This document shows, in pieces, positions 8,629 to 18,339 of a stretch of 26,230 nt of DNA; the stretch's first letter is position 1; every line of letters starts with the position of its first letter. The DNA comes from Isohypsibius dastychi (lineage: Eukaryota > Tardigrada > Eutardigrada > Parachela > Isohypsibiidae). The DNA is taken from assembly GCA_034696485.1 (NCBI GenBank), contig JAQIWT010000242.1, positions 1-26,230 of the forward strand. The letters are read 5' to 3'. Below the pieces are notes generated by a model. It had not been told where the DNA came from and did no database searches. It saw only the letters and a list, made by a program, of their open reading frames with translations. The position numbers were made by a program, and so were the translations under genes.

Positions 8629-11052
8629 ATGGGTTCCCTTTTATGCCGAGTGACAACCATTGCCATCTATAACATGGTATGTGGTTTTTAATCATTCGTA
8701 TGTACCAAATTATAAGATCGTGTTTCAAGGTCATCGGATGTCTGTACCTCCTTACTTTGAGAATAAATCTTGTTCTACCTGCTATCATAAATTATTCCGG
8801 CGCAGCAATTTACCTAGTCGCCGGAATATTTCTCTGGTTCGGAATCAAGAGGGTCAGAACTCCATCGGTTTATGGGCTGACTGTGATATGAATATTTGGG
8901 TCTTGCAGAACCACCGCCACCTGTTCGCTGCTTGGATTGTTATCATGGCTGCAGTCAAGGTCGCTTTATTAGTTTTATCCTGCTACCTTACTGCGGAGAT
9001 GAAGAACGTGGTATTTAGACCTTCCTTGGTTAAGTTTTGTATGAGGAGCACTAAGAAAGTTATGGTTTAGGTGCCAAGCCATTGTGATGGTTACACGGAT
9101 TGCGATAGGAAACTGATGATTGGGATTCTGAATTCATACATGCTTATGATCGTAATCAGTCTTTTTCAGTTCCTCGTCACGGTAAGAAACCCTAGTGGGG
9201 AGAGCATTAGATAACTTGACCTTGTATTCTTGCTACAAAGCGTGCAAGGATAGAGTGGATCGATATATTTGTGCTCGGATTTTCTCAGGTGTGCTAGCAG
9301 TGTGTACAGTGACTACAATCAACCGTGGTGACAAAAGTAGGATGCCAGCTTTGAGGTCAACTACTCATGCTGTTTGAAAGCCATTTACCAGGAGTTCGAG
9401 CGGTTCGAAACAAGTGCAGTAAAATGTTTTAAAAATGTGTGCTTTTCCATTAAGATTTGATTGAATTAAAATGTTTGACGATAATCCGGGAAAAAAATTG
9501 ATTTTGATTGAATTGTTCCCGGGGAACTGGATTTAAATTTGATTTAAACTGCATTCAAATCCAACAGAAAACCACATTTAAATGTATTAATTTGTGAAGC
9601 GTCGGAAACACTTGGAATTTTCTTTGACTTTGCCGCGGGAGTAGGTTTAGCAATTCCAGCGCGTTTAAAATTGATTAAAATTGATGCATCTTACTTCAAA
9701 AAGGGATGTTTTGTATTAAAATTGATGTACCTAAAATACATTCTTATACCATTAAATTGCAGGGAGGAAAGTAGACAACAGACCAACTGTACTTAATTTG
9801 AGTTTGGGGCCAACAATAGTATTCTTGATGTCCACCAAGAAAGTCTCATGAGGTTGGGATTCTATGCATTGGGTGACATGGGTTCAGAGACCACATTCTA
9901 GTCTGTGGTCATCTAGGTTTAACATTTCAAGTGACAGTTCCAGACATTGTATCATGTTTGAGATATGTTAGCACTACTTTTGACGCGATTTCACCCTTGC
10001 AAAGACCACATTCTAATCTGTCGTCACTTAGGTGTAATATTTCAAGTGATTATCCCAGACTTTGTTTGAGATATATTGGCACTACTTTTGACGCGAGTTC
10101 CTATGTACAGCTAATAGTCATAATTGTTCTTTGGCAGGTTGCATCCGTTATCACTGTCGTTCAATATCGAGATCAAAAATATGAGTCAGACAATATGGCT
10201 GCAATCGATGATTCTCGTGGCGAATTCGTCGTGTGTGACACAGGTGTGCTAGCAATGTGTACAGTCAACTCTGGTGGCAAGAGTAGGATACCAGATTCGC
10301 GGTTGAATACTCAGGCTGGTTGAAGGGCACAACAAGTCGGACATTTACCAGAAGTACGAATGATTCGAAACGAGTGCGGTGACGCCAGAAAACGACAAAT
10401 TTACTGTACTTATTGCAGTTTGGGTTCATCCATAAAATTAATGTCCGCCATTTAAAATGAATGTCCGCCAAGAAGATCTCATGGGGTTGGGAATCTACCC
10501 ATTGGGTGATATGGATTAAGAGACCCAAGGATGTATTCAGGGGGAGGGGGTGGCACCACATTGCCGGCGCCGTATAAAAACTAGTTTTTGGCCGCAGATA
10601 ACTGAATGTTTCGGTCAAACACGCCTAAAACTCGGAAAAACACGCTTTTTTGGTCAAAATCGACCGATTTTGAATCGAGGCCTGAAAAACTGAACGCCGG
10701 CCCCTGTGGGCGGACGATTTTTGATCTTCGGCCCTCATAGGCGAACTCATACGGCCCCATAAAAGATATATATTTTCTGCTGGCCCTATATAGTTTCAAA
10801 GCTAGAACCACCCTTGCATAGACCACATTCGCATCTGTAATATTTCAACTGATGATTCCAGACTTTGTCTGAAATATACTAGCACGACTAGATTTTCTAG
10901 AGCTAATAGTCATAAGTGTTCTTTTGCAGGCTATGTGCATTTTCACTGTCATTCAATACCAAACAGGAAAACATGAGTCAGACAAAATGGCTGCAATCGA
11001 TGATCCTCGTGGCGAATTCGTCGTGGTTACAAACGACCAGAACAAGGCGTAA
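8629..11052 (+). CDS. Four-TM small membrane protein, array copy B, with two candidate last exons
   Basis: Exons: 8629-8676 (MGSLLCRVTTIAIYNM), 8730-8852, 8909-9010 (begins NHRHLFAAW), 9071-9181, then either 10138-10323 (5a) or 10930-11052 (5b). Exons 1-4 and 5b are multiples of 3 with phase-0 introns. 5b is the standard tail ending GEFVVVTNDQNKA and gives a protein of about 168 residues. 5a keeps the acceptor and the start of the tail up to GEFVV, then runs into intron-derived sequence and stops at 10323, giving a tail without the conserved end. Both have good AG acceptors. Four hydrophobic segments are visible as in the other copies. The long last intron holds an AT-rich insertion, a tandem duplication and a hAT-like element. 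I favour 5b as the ancestral exon; alternative use of 5a is possible. Confidence 0.78.
9420..9757. repeat. AT-rich insertion in the last intron of copy B
   Basis: Compared with the equivalent intron of copy C, copy B carries about 340 extra bases here, rich in TTAAAATTGAT and TTTAAA motifs. TGCAG stands at both edges (9415-9419 and 9758-9762) and could be a 5-bp target duplication. There is no coding capacity. It may be a small transposon of a family different from the GGGGCC-rich one. Confidence 0.4.
9885..10099. repeat. Tandem duplication of about 107 bp with a transposon terminus at the joint
   Basis: Unit 1 (9885-9991, starts CAGAGACCACATTCTA) and unit 2 (10000-10099, starts CAAAGACCACATTCTA) are similar and match the single sequence before exon 5 of copy C. 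The 8 bases between them, CACCCTTG (9992-9999), are the exact 3' terminus of the hAT-like element. A third, diverged unit follows the element at 10817. Confidence 0.6.
10526..10816 (-). mobile_element. Non-autonomous hAT-like element, copy 2 (291 bp)
   Basis: The ends are CAAGGATGTATTCAGG and ...ACCACCCTTG. Flanks AAGAGACC (10518-10525) and CATAGACC (10817-10824) agree at 6 of 8 positions and are probably a decayed 8-bp target duplication. The interior is GGCCCC-rich and contains the counterpart of the AAACGTGTTTTTCTGC block of copy 1 in reverse complement, so it is in the opposite orientation. It is older than copy 1, judging by its termini and flanks. It lies between the two candidate last exons of copy B. 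Confidence 0.75.
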
Positions 11053-11266
11053 TTGAAATGTTGTCAGCGCCAATGCTGTAGTTATATGGCGCTCCACTTC
11101 TTTCTTGCACATTGCGCGCTGATCTCGTGGTTTCGTTGTTGTTTTCTATATTTCTTTGAACACTTGGTGGATGTTTCTGAGTTTTTCTTGAGAAACAGAT
11201 TGATCAGGGTGTCTACCCGCATCCTTAACTACTTTGTTCACAGGGACAGTAGCTTACCCTGGTACC

Positions 11267-11812
11267 AAGTTTCTGAATAGTGCTGGACAATTTGTAATTT
11301 GTTGATCTCTCAGGATGCATTTTTTTGTCGTTCGATGTGAATACATCATTTTCGAGAAAACTGAGCATGTTGATTTATTACCTGATGGATCAGAAATTGT
11401 ACGGTGCAACGTGCAAGGAGGTGAAATGCAGTTGCTGTTGAGAAGCCTGGTTACCTCTAGTCAACCTTGAGTCTAAAGAGTAGAAAAAAAGGTAATGGTG
11501 AGGAGGACGACGCACGGAATTGAGAGACCACAACGTTGCTCCGTTTGTCTACAGTCAGACCGAGCGGGTTTAGTCGCACCGTGCCTGATTGTTGTCTGTC
11601 CATGTCACGGAGAACCCAACCGGCACGATTAAGGCTGAGTTAATTTCGTCTCTACGCCCGGCTGACGCTCCTTTCTTGATGAAGTCACACTGTATTGTAC
11701 TCAGCCTGAAGCATTCTGTATACTGAAATTCAGGATCATTCTGCAATCTGCATGCAACTCGTTTATTTACTCGAATCCCCAATCTTTCCCATCATTTAGA
11801 ATCTCTTCTAAA
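11267..11812 (+). promoter_or_regulatory. Upstream block of copy C (B/C type)
   Basis: This block is collinear with 8105-8628 before copy B and ends at the ATG of copy C. It shares the GAATAGYGCTGGACAA start, the GGAGGTGAAATGCA segment and the CCCGGCTGACGCT segment. It contains the promoter or 5' UTR if either is conserved. I cannot place a transcription start. Confidence 0.5.
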
Positions 11813-13067
11813 ATGGGTTCCTCGGCGCCCTCAAAGGTTTCGCAAGTCACATCTCCTATCAAGCGCCTGTTATTTCGAGTGAAAACCATTGCCATCTATA
11901 ACATGGTATGTGGTTTTTAATCCTCCGTATGAACCGAATATTAAGATCGTGGTTCAAGTTTCAAGGATGTGTGTTCGTTCTTGCTTCCATTGTGGCAATG
12001 AATGGTCGTCCATATGCTTTCGTAACCCATTTCGCCGCAGCAGTTTACCTCGTCGCCGGAATAACTCTCTGGGTCGGAATAAAGAAGGTCAGAACTCAAT
12101 CGTTTTTGAGCTGACCGTGACATGAATATTTTGAACTTGCAGAATAACCCCCGCTTGTTAGCTGCTTGGATTCTTATCATTGATGCAGGCCTTCTCGCTT
12201 TGATGTTTTTATTCGGCTACACTGCTGCGGAGCTCAAAAGCTGGGTAGTCTGAGCTTCTTTGGCTAAGTGTTTTTTGAGGAACACTAAGAAAGTTATGGT
12301 TTAGGTGCCAAGTAATGATGAAGGTTACACGGATGAAGAAAGGGAGCGGATGCTTGTGGATCTGCAAACATATGTGGTTATGTGCGCAATTAGTCTATTT
12401 CAGTTGCTCGTCACGGTAAGAAACCCAACTGGGGAGAGCATTAGTTAACTTGACCTTGTGTTCTTGCTACAAAGCGTGCAAGGATAGAGTGGATCGATAT
12501 GTCTGTGCTCAGATTTTCTCAGGTGTGCTAGCAGTGTGAACAGTCAACTGTGGTGGCAAGAGCAGGATACCAGCGTCGAGGTCGAATACACGCGCTGTTT
12601 GAAGGGCACAACAAGTCATCAGGACATTTCACAGAACTGTCCTGGAGTACGAGTTTACAAGTGCCGAACAAGTGCAGTGACCCCAGTAAACAACAGAATA
12701 CTGCACTTTCTAGATACACAGTATTTCAGTTTGGGGTCAACCATAATATTTTGGATGTCCACCAAGAACATCTCATGGGGTTGGGATTCTGCCCATTGGG
12801 TGATAGGGGTTCAGAGACCACATTCAGTCTATGGTCACTTAGGTGTCCTATTTGAAGTTTTAACTCAAGACTTTGTACGCGTTATACTAGCGCTACTTTT
12901 GACTCGATTTCCTGAAGCTAATAGTCATAATTGTTCTTTTGCAGGTTGCGTCCATTGTCACCGTCGTTCAATATCAATACCAAAAATCTGAGTCGGACAA
13001 TATGGCTGCAATCGATGATCCTCGTGGTGAATTCGTCGTGGTGACAAACGACCAGAACAAGGCGTAG
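11813..13067 (+). CDS. Four-TM small membrane protein, array copy C (intact)
   Basis: Exons 11813-11905, 11959-12087, 12143-12244 (begins NNPRLLAAW), 12305-12415 and 12945-13067 are all multiples of 3 with phase-0 GT-AG introns, giving 185 residues and no internal stop. The N-terminus is longer than in other copies: after MGSSAPS about 15 extra residues precede the RVKTIAIYNM segment. TM segments: about residues 25-48, 58-74, 78-102, and one spanning exon 4/5. The outer loop in exon 4 is acidic (SNDEGYTDEERER). The tail reads ESDNMAAIDDPRGEFVVVTN then DQNKA, the B/C-type tail. Exon 2 uses an AG six bases upstream of a second CAAG, so its start could be read in frame as either FQG or G. Best candidate for a functional B-type gene. 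Confidence 0.82.
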
Positions 13068-13383
13068 TTGAATAGTTGTTCGACGTCACAGCTGTTGTTA
13101 TATGGTGCTCGGCTTCGTGCTCGCACATTTCACGCTGATCTCGTGATTTCGTTGTTGTTTTCTACATTTTATTTATCCGTATTTCTATTCGGCCTGCATT
13201 CGCTGCCATAGAGCAACGCTAGTCGTTGGCTCGGCTGTGAAAGGTCAACTAGATTAAAACTGAGTCAACGAAGATTTGAGGAATGTTTTATTTGGTACAT
13301 GGCCTGTTAGCGGCACACATTCGATGTAAAGAATCACACAGAATTAAGGATGTAGATGGTGCGTACAAGTACGACTTGGTGAC
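13068..13383. other. 3' flank of copy C
   Basis: The first ~100 bases resemble the 3' flank of copy B (11053-11155), including GCTGATCTCGTG and TTTCGTTGTTGTTTTCTA, so they probably contain the shared 3' UTR. The rest up to the SLC6 relic shows nothing recognisable. Confidence 0.5.
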
Positions 13384-14051
13384 TGGGATACGTGTGATCC
13401 CGAATGTGCTGACTATCGGTGTTTCGTTCGAGGAACCGCATTGTTGGGGGGAAATGAAACATTGTACAGTGTACCTCTTTTGGAATTCATGCCTAACAAC
13501 ATCGCCAAGTCCAGAACAGTACTTCAACAGGTCTGCAGAACAAAGTGATTTGGTGTCTGAACGCTGGCAGTTTTGTCTTACTTGCAAATATGTGTTGCTA
13601 AAAGACACAGGTGGAATGAATTATTCGCTTGAGCAACCTGGACCGGTCATTTGGCAGCTTTGTTTGTGAGTCAAGACTTCACAGAGCATGTGTTCACCTT
13701 TGATTTGATTGGATATGTCTTGCGGTAGGTGTCTGCTTTTCTGCTGGCTGATTGTATATCTGTGTTTGGTCACGGTAAGAAAATGTGGTCACTTTTGGGT
13801 TGTTGTGGTTGATGGTACACTGCGAATGTACATCCAGGGTATTGAAAGTTCGGGAAAAGTCGTTTATTTCACCGGTAGGTCTTTATAGAAGAAATTCGAA
13901 TCTCACGTTTGAAATGCGTGTTATCTTCCAAGCTACATTCCCGTACGTGTTTATGTTGATTCTTATGGTGCGAGGCGTATTGTTGGACGGAGCCGTAGAT
14001 GGCATAATATCTCTATCCAAACCTCAATGGAGCCGCTTGTTGGAGACTGGA
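13384..14051 (+). pseudogene. Truncated SLC6 copy (middle exons), broken
   Basis: It duplicates the exons at about 1190-1884 of the first locus: 13384-13530, 13588-13665 ([17 protein letters not shown]), 13730-13774, 13838-13874 ([12 protein letters not shown]) and 13933-14051 ([20 protein letters not shown]). Lesions: a deletion in the outer-loop exon that shifts frame before SPEQYFN; an acceptor TTGCAG changed to TTGCAA before 13588; one T lost in the CTGCTTTT run near 13740; and the last donor GTAAG changed to GATTAG at 14052. The 119-nt last exon shows that the 121-nt version in the first locus has two extra bases. Confidence 0.85.
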
Positions 14052-14444
14052 GATTAGGGATGAATACAGAAAGAAACGTCACAACATATCCAAAGTTTCC
14101 TCATAGTCAAAATTCAATTATGTAAACCAGTTTGATGATCTCACATCTACAGTTTGTTACTGAAAAAGCCGCTGGCCAGATTCAGCCATTCATTGGGGAT
14201 GAATGCAGAAAGAAACCTCACAACATATGCAAAGTCAGGGAGATGATAACACGTTTCCTGATCAAGGCTGGTTTGTGTTCTTGTCTAAGCCTGGTTGTTT
14301 TACCGTCCAGCCAGCTTCCGTGCTGTCTGCCTTCTGAATCAATTTTTCAGAGTACCCAGTCCACGTTTGGCAGTCGAGTAGCTCAAATTCTTTCATCCAC
14401 TCGCATTTTGCAATACTTACCAGTAACTGGCAACCTTCAGCAAG
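14052..14444. other. Spacer before copy D
   Basis: A segment ATGAATRCAGAAAGAAAC followed by STCACAACATATSCAAAG occurs twice (about 14059-14095 and 14200-14236), a short direct repeat. No gene is evident. The region differs from both upstream block types, so copy D may have another promoter. Confidence 0.4.
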
Positions 14445-15620
14445 ATGGGGTCGCTAATATGCCGAGTGCAAACTGTGGCGATTTATGACATTGTATGCAT
14501 TCTATCTTACTATGATTCTGCAATTGACAAGGTTGTGCTTCAAGGTCAGTGGAAGTCTGGCTGTTCTTGGTGCCATTCATTCCGATGGAATGATCGGGCA
14601 TTCTAGCCACTATGCCCAAATCACAATCGTCGCTGGAATACTTCTCTGGATCGGTATTGAAATGGTCGGTGGACTTTCAGTTTGCCAGCAAAGTGTGATC
14701 CGGATGTTTTTAATCTGTAGAACAACCGTGGAATGGTCATTGCTTGGATGGTCATGACCCAAATCAAGGCTGCATTCGCAGTCGTTTCACTGTGCTCCTA
14801 TATATACATGTTGATATTGATGATTGTACCAAAAAGTGAGGTATGTCATGTTCTGTTTACCGACTATTTTGCGAGTACGTCTGTACAGTACCTAGCGTGA
14901 AACGGTGTAGGTGTCAAACCTCCATGTTGTTTACAACCTGCATGATGTTGGTGATACTGAATGGCTGACTGCGCTTGCAAAAGTTATTGGTGGACGTCAT
15001 ATTAAGACCGGAGCCCTCCTGTTTCAGTTGATTATCACGGTAAGAAAGAGCTGAGTTGAGCTTGCAATGTATCCTTGTCGGAAAGCCCGTGAGGGAAGAT
15101 CGAAACGATTCGTTTGTCTTCAGTTTTGCTCACGCTTGAATGTGGGTAGAGCTGCTGTGATGAAAATTGAATAAGAGTTTTGAGCCCGAATGTCGATGTT
15201 GCTTAACGAGCACGACGAGTTAGCTCCAGCCTCGAGGACGAAAAGACTGCAAGCGGTCGAGGGCAACGGAACTGTCAGATCTCAACCCCAACCCCGGCTG
15301 TACAACCTGCACTGAGTGCAAATTTAGGATTTCGCGATTTAATAAACACTGCTGGGCGGAACTCTGATGATCTAACTTTCCCCGCGTCCCCCCCCCCCCC
15401 CCCCCCCCACCCCATAGTATGCAAAATCGACTCTGCTTGTGGGCCTCAAAAATCGATATCTTGGTTTGCTGACGTCTATGATGATAAGTTTCATCTACAG
15501 GCTGCATGTACTGCCACAGTCGTTAAATATCGACGAGGAGCTCATCACTCAGGCCATATTCCTGCAAGCGGTGATCCTCGTGGAGAATTTGTTCTAGTTA
15601 CAGATCAGTCCAAAGCTTAG
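14445..15620 (+). CDS. Four-TM small membrane protein, array copy D (intact)
   Basis: Exons 14445-14492 (MGSLICRVQTVAIYDI), 14545-14664, 14721-14840 (begins NNRGMVIAW), 14911-15039 and 15501-15620 are all multiples of 3 in phase 0, giving 178 residues with no stop. The exon 2 outer loop is HSDGMIGHSSHYAQ and differs completely from copies A and F, while TM segments and tail are conserved (GHIPASGDPRGEFVLVTDQS then KA). The exon 4 loop is the longest (43-codon exon) and carries DTEWLTALAK. The last intron is 461 bp with a 21-base C run. Close relative of copy E. Likely functional membrane protein of unknown role. Confidence 0.82.
15388..15408. repeat. Poly-C tract in the last intron of copy D
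   Basis: A run of 21 C lies in the last intron. The homologous intron of copy E has 12 C at 17428-17439. Length here may be uncertain because such tracts are hard to sequence. Confidence 0.85.
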
Positions 15621-16310
15621 TTCAGCCATTGAATGGGACCAGAGCTGTTTCCTGAGGGACCTGATTAAAGATTGGTTGGGTTTGACACTTCACTGCGTGT
15701 TGCTGTCATTCTGATACGCCCCGCCGATTCATGGTACTTTTTATATTCCTTCTTTATACTACTTTTCTAGTAGTCATGATCAAATATCTCTTGCTGTCTT
15801 CTCGACGATGTGGCTCATGTTCGTAATTTGTGTATGCGTGCGGGAATTCGTAAATTTGCAGGCATCGCACTGAGAAAAAAACTTTCAAGACGATGGAATT
15901 TCCAGTATTTCAGTGGTGACAGTCTTGCAATCATGGATTGCCTTGTTGGTATCTATCTATCTGCAAATGGCGAGCCGCTGGGTAAAACCGCTCTGACCCA
16001 ACCGATATGGCGGCGTTGTCTGGAGTCTTTAAATGAGGAAACGGAGAGGTAGTCCTGGCCGGGGTAGTTCGGTGCAAAAAATGTAATGCCACGGTTATGC
16101 CACGGTGTAAAGAATTGCAGTCATAAGAATGGGGCCCTTCATACAGTATATAGTTCGGGTACGAGGTTGAACTTTGCACTGCCACCTTTTTTTCCATTTT
16201 TTCCGCCAGAGATCGTGTTTTGAGATCTACATTAGTGGATCGGCGTTTCGAATCCAAGCAGTAACCGAGATCGATCAGGAAACCGTGGTTTATTATTTAT
16301 TCATTTATAT
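15621..16310. other. 3' flank of copy D and spacer
   Basis: Positions 15660-16050 resemble the 3' flanks of copies A (6180-6530) and F (20610-20990): CACTTCACTG, GACGATGTGGCTCATGTTC and a TTGCAAATGGC-like segment recur in order. This is inherited 3' UTR and downstream DNA of the duplicated unit. From 16060 to 16310 nothing is recognised except TGCCACGGT, which occurs twice within 16087-16105. Confidence 0.45.
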
Positions 16311-16552
16311 TTCATCCTCAGACATGATAATATTTTTCAAATCTTGGTATTCTGTCGTCAGTTCCTTATCACAGTTGCGTTTCCTTCATAAATTAGCTTC
16401 TCCTATCATGTCTCAATGTTTGAACAGTAGAGCAAATTTGACTTCATAAACCGTGTATCGCCGCACCTCAATTCGTCTGAAAATCAACGAAGAAGAGCTT
16501 ATCGGAATTTTGCATTTGGAGGCCTCACGCTTGTTTCGCAACTTTTAGCAAC
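16311..16552 (+). promoter_or_regulatory. Upstream block of copy E (A/E/F type)
   Basis: It is collinear with 4931-5165 before copy A and ends in GCAACTTTTAGCAAC just before the ATG. The TTTTAG may be a splice acceptor for a 5' UTR intron or trans-splicing. Confidence 0.5.
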
Positions 16553-17689
16553 ATGGGATCCCTATTATGCCGAGTGCAAACTGTGGCGATTTATGACATT
16601 GTACGCATTCTATCTTACTATGATTCTGTAATTGACAAGGTTGTGCTTCAAGGTCAGTGGAAGTCTGGCTGTTCTTGGCGCCATTTATTCCAATGGAATC
16701 TTGGGCGGCTATTCAAACCACTATATCTACGAGTATGCCGAAATCACAATCGTCGCTGGAATACTCCTCTGGATCGGTATTGAAATGGTTGGTGGATTTT
16801 CAATTTTCCTATAGAACAACCGTGGAATGGTCACTGCTTGGCTAGTCATGACCGGAATCAGGGCTTCATTCGCAGTCGTTGCACTGTGCTCCTGTATATA
16901 CATGATCATTGTACCAGAAAGTACGGTATGTTAAGTTATGTTTACTGACTACTTTTTCGGGTACGATGTACCTAGCGTGAAATGGTCTAGGTGTCAAGCC
17001 TCCGTGATGGTTACCATATGTACGGTGATCGTGATACTGAATGGCTGACTGGGCGTGCAAAACTAACTGGTGGTATCATGACTGGAGCCAATCTGTTTCA
17101 ACTTATCACGGTAAGAAAGAGTTGGGTTGATCTTGCAATGTATTGGGAAGATCGGAACGATTCGTTTGTCTTGTTTTGCTCACACTTGAATGTGGTGACG
17201 AAAATTGAATATCAGCTTTGAGCCCGAATGTCGCTGTTTCTTAGCGAGCACAACAAGTTAGCTCGAGCCTCGAGCAGGAGAGGACACCGCACGGGGTTCG
17301 AGGGGAACAGAACTATTAGATCTTCACCCAGCCCTGGTTGGAAAACCTGCACTGAGCGCAAATTTCGGATTGCCCGGGTGAATAAATACAGCTGGGCGGA
17401 GCTCTGATGATATGATTCTCCCCTCGACCCCCCCCCCCCTACCCGCATAGTGTGCAGAATCGACTATGCTTGGGAGCCTCAAAAATCCGTAACTGAACTC
17501 TCTGACGCCACTGATGATGAATTTCATTTACAGGCGGCATGTATTGCCACGGTCATTAAATATCGAAGAGGAGATGGCCATATTCCTACAAGTGGTGATC
17601 CTCGTGGAGAATTTGTTTTGGTTACAGACCAGTCCAAAGCTTATAGTTCAGCCATTGGACACAACTCACAACTAACCAGAGCTGTTTGA
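16553..17689 (+). CDS. Four-TM small membrane protein, array copy E (27-nt intron, extended tail)
   Basis: Exons 16553-16600 (MGSLLCRVQTVAIYDI), 16653-16787, 16815-16925 (begins NNRGMVTAW), 16991-17110 and 17534-17689 are all multiples of 3 in phase 0, giving 189 residues if all introns are removed. Two oddities. Intron 2 (16788-16814, starts GTTGGTGG, ends CCTATAG) is only 27 nt, where copy D has 56; if retained it adds an in-frame TAG. The stop of the family (GCT TAG) has become GCTTATAG, so the tail runs 12 residues further to TGA at 17687-17689. The exon 2 loop is the longest of the array (YSNGILGGYSNHYIYEYAE). Tail GDPRGEFVLVTDQSKA is intact. It may be functional if the tiny intron splices. 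Confidence 0.72.
17428..17439. repeat. Poly-C tract in the last intron of copy E
   Basis: A run of 12 C in the same place as the 21-base run of copy D. The intron around it (17219-17533) is collinear with 15180-15500. Confidence 0.85.
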
Positions 17690-18142
17690 TGAGGGGGTCA
17701 AATTCAAACTCCTCGACCTTTCAAAGTGTTTTCTGGTGGATTTGTTGTTGTTTCGTTCGGAGTACATTCTTCTGTCAGTCTCTAATATTGCTGTCAGAGG
17801 AATGGGGCCAGCTAGAGTAGCATATTGGTCTGAAGAACTCGTGCCGACACATTGTATACAGGCAATTCTATTCTCATCGCTTTTGTCGCCATAGTCCAGT
17901 CCATGGTCGAATGAGCACCTTTGTAGGGTATGCATTATATACATCTCCGTCAATGTTACGGGCACACATTTACCCTACCTTCACCACGTACCACGTTCTG
18001 GCCTACGTGAAGAGCAGGCTGAAGTGTGGCGAAGACATACCTGCACAATATTCGCCCAACTGCGTATAGTTTTGCGTTCTCCCAGTGAGTGGGGTTTGTT
18101 CCGTGTCAGAAAATCATCCTTCACTTTTGCAATGCTGTGTGT
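17690..18142. other. 3' flank of copy E and spacer
   Basis: The first part (to about 17790) keeps the family 3' flank motif GGATTTGTTGTTGTTTCGTTC. Near 18048-18090, CGCCCAACTGCGTATAGTTTTGCGTTCTCCC resembles 21127-21160 after copy F (segments such as CGCCCAACTTCGTGTAGTTC). No gene is seen. Confidence 0.45.
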
Positions 18143-18339
18143 GGTCAGCTCCTTATCATTCCTGGGTTTTCACCATAAATTAGCTTTTCTTATCATGTCT
18201 CAATGTTTGATGACTTTGAGCAAATTTGACTTCACAAACCGTGCATCGCCGCACCTTCATTCGTCCGGAAATCAACGTAGACGAGCTGATCGAAATTTTA
18301 ATTTGGAGACCTTACGCGCATTTTGCAATTTTCATTAAG
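18143..18339 (+). promoter_or_regulatory. Upstream block of copy F (A/E/F type)
   Basis: It shares CACCATAAATTAGCT, TATCATGTCTCA, GCATCGCCGCACCT and GAAATCAACGTAG with the blocks of A and E, in the same order and at the same distance from the ATG. The last bases before the ATG are TTTTCATTAAG. Confidence 0.5.
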
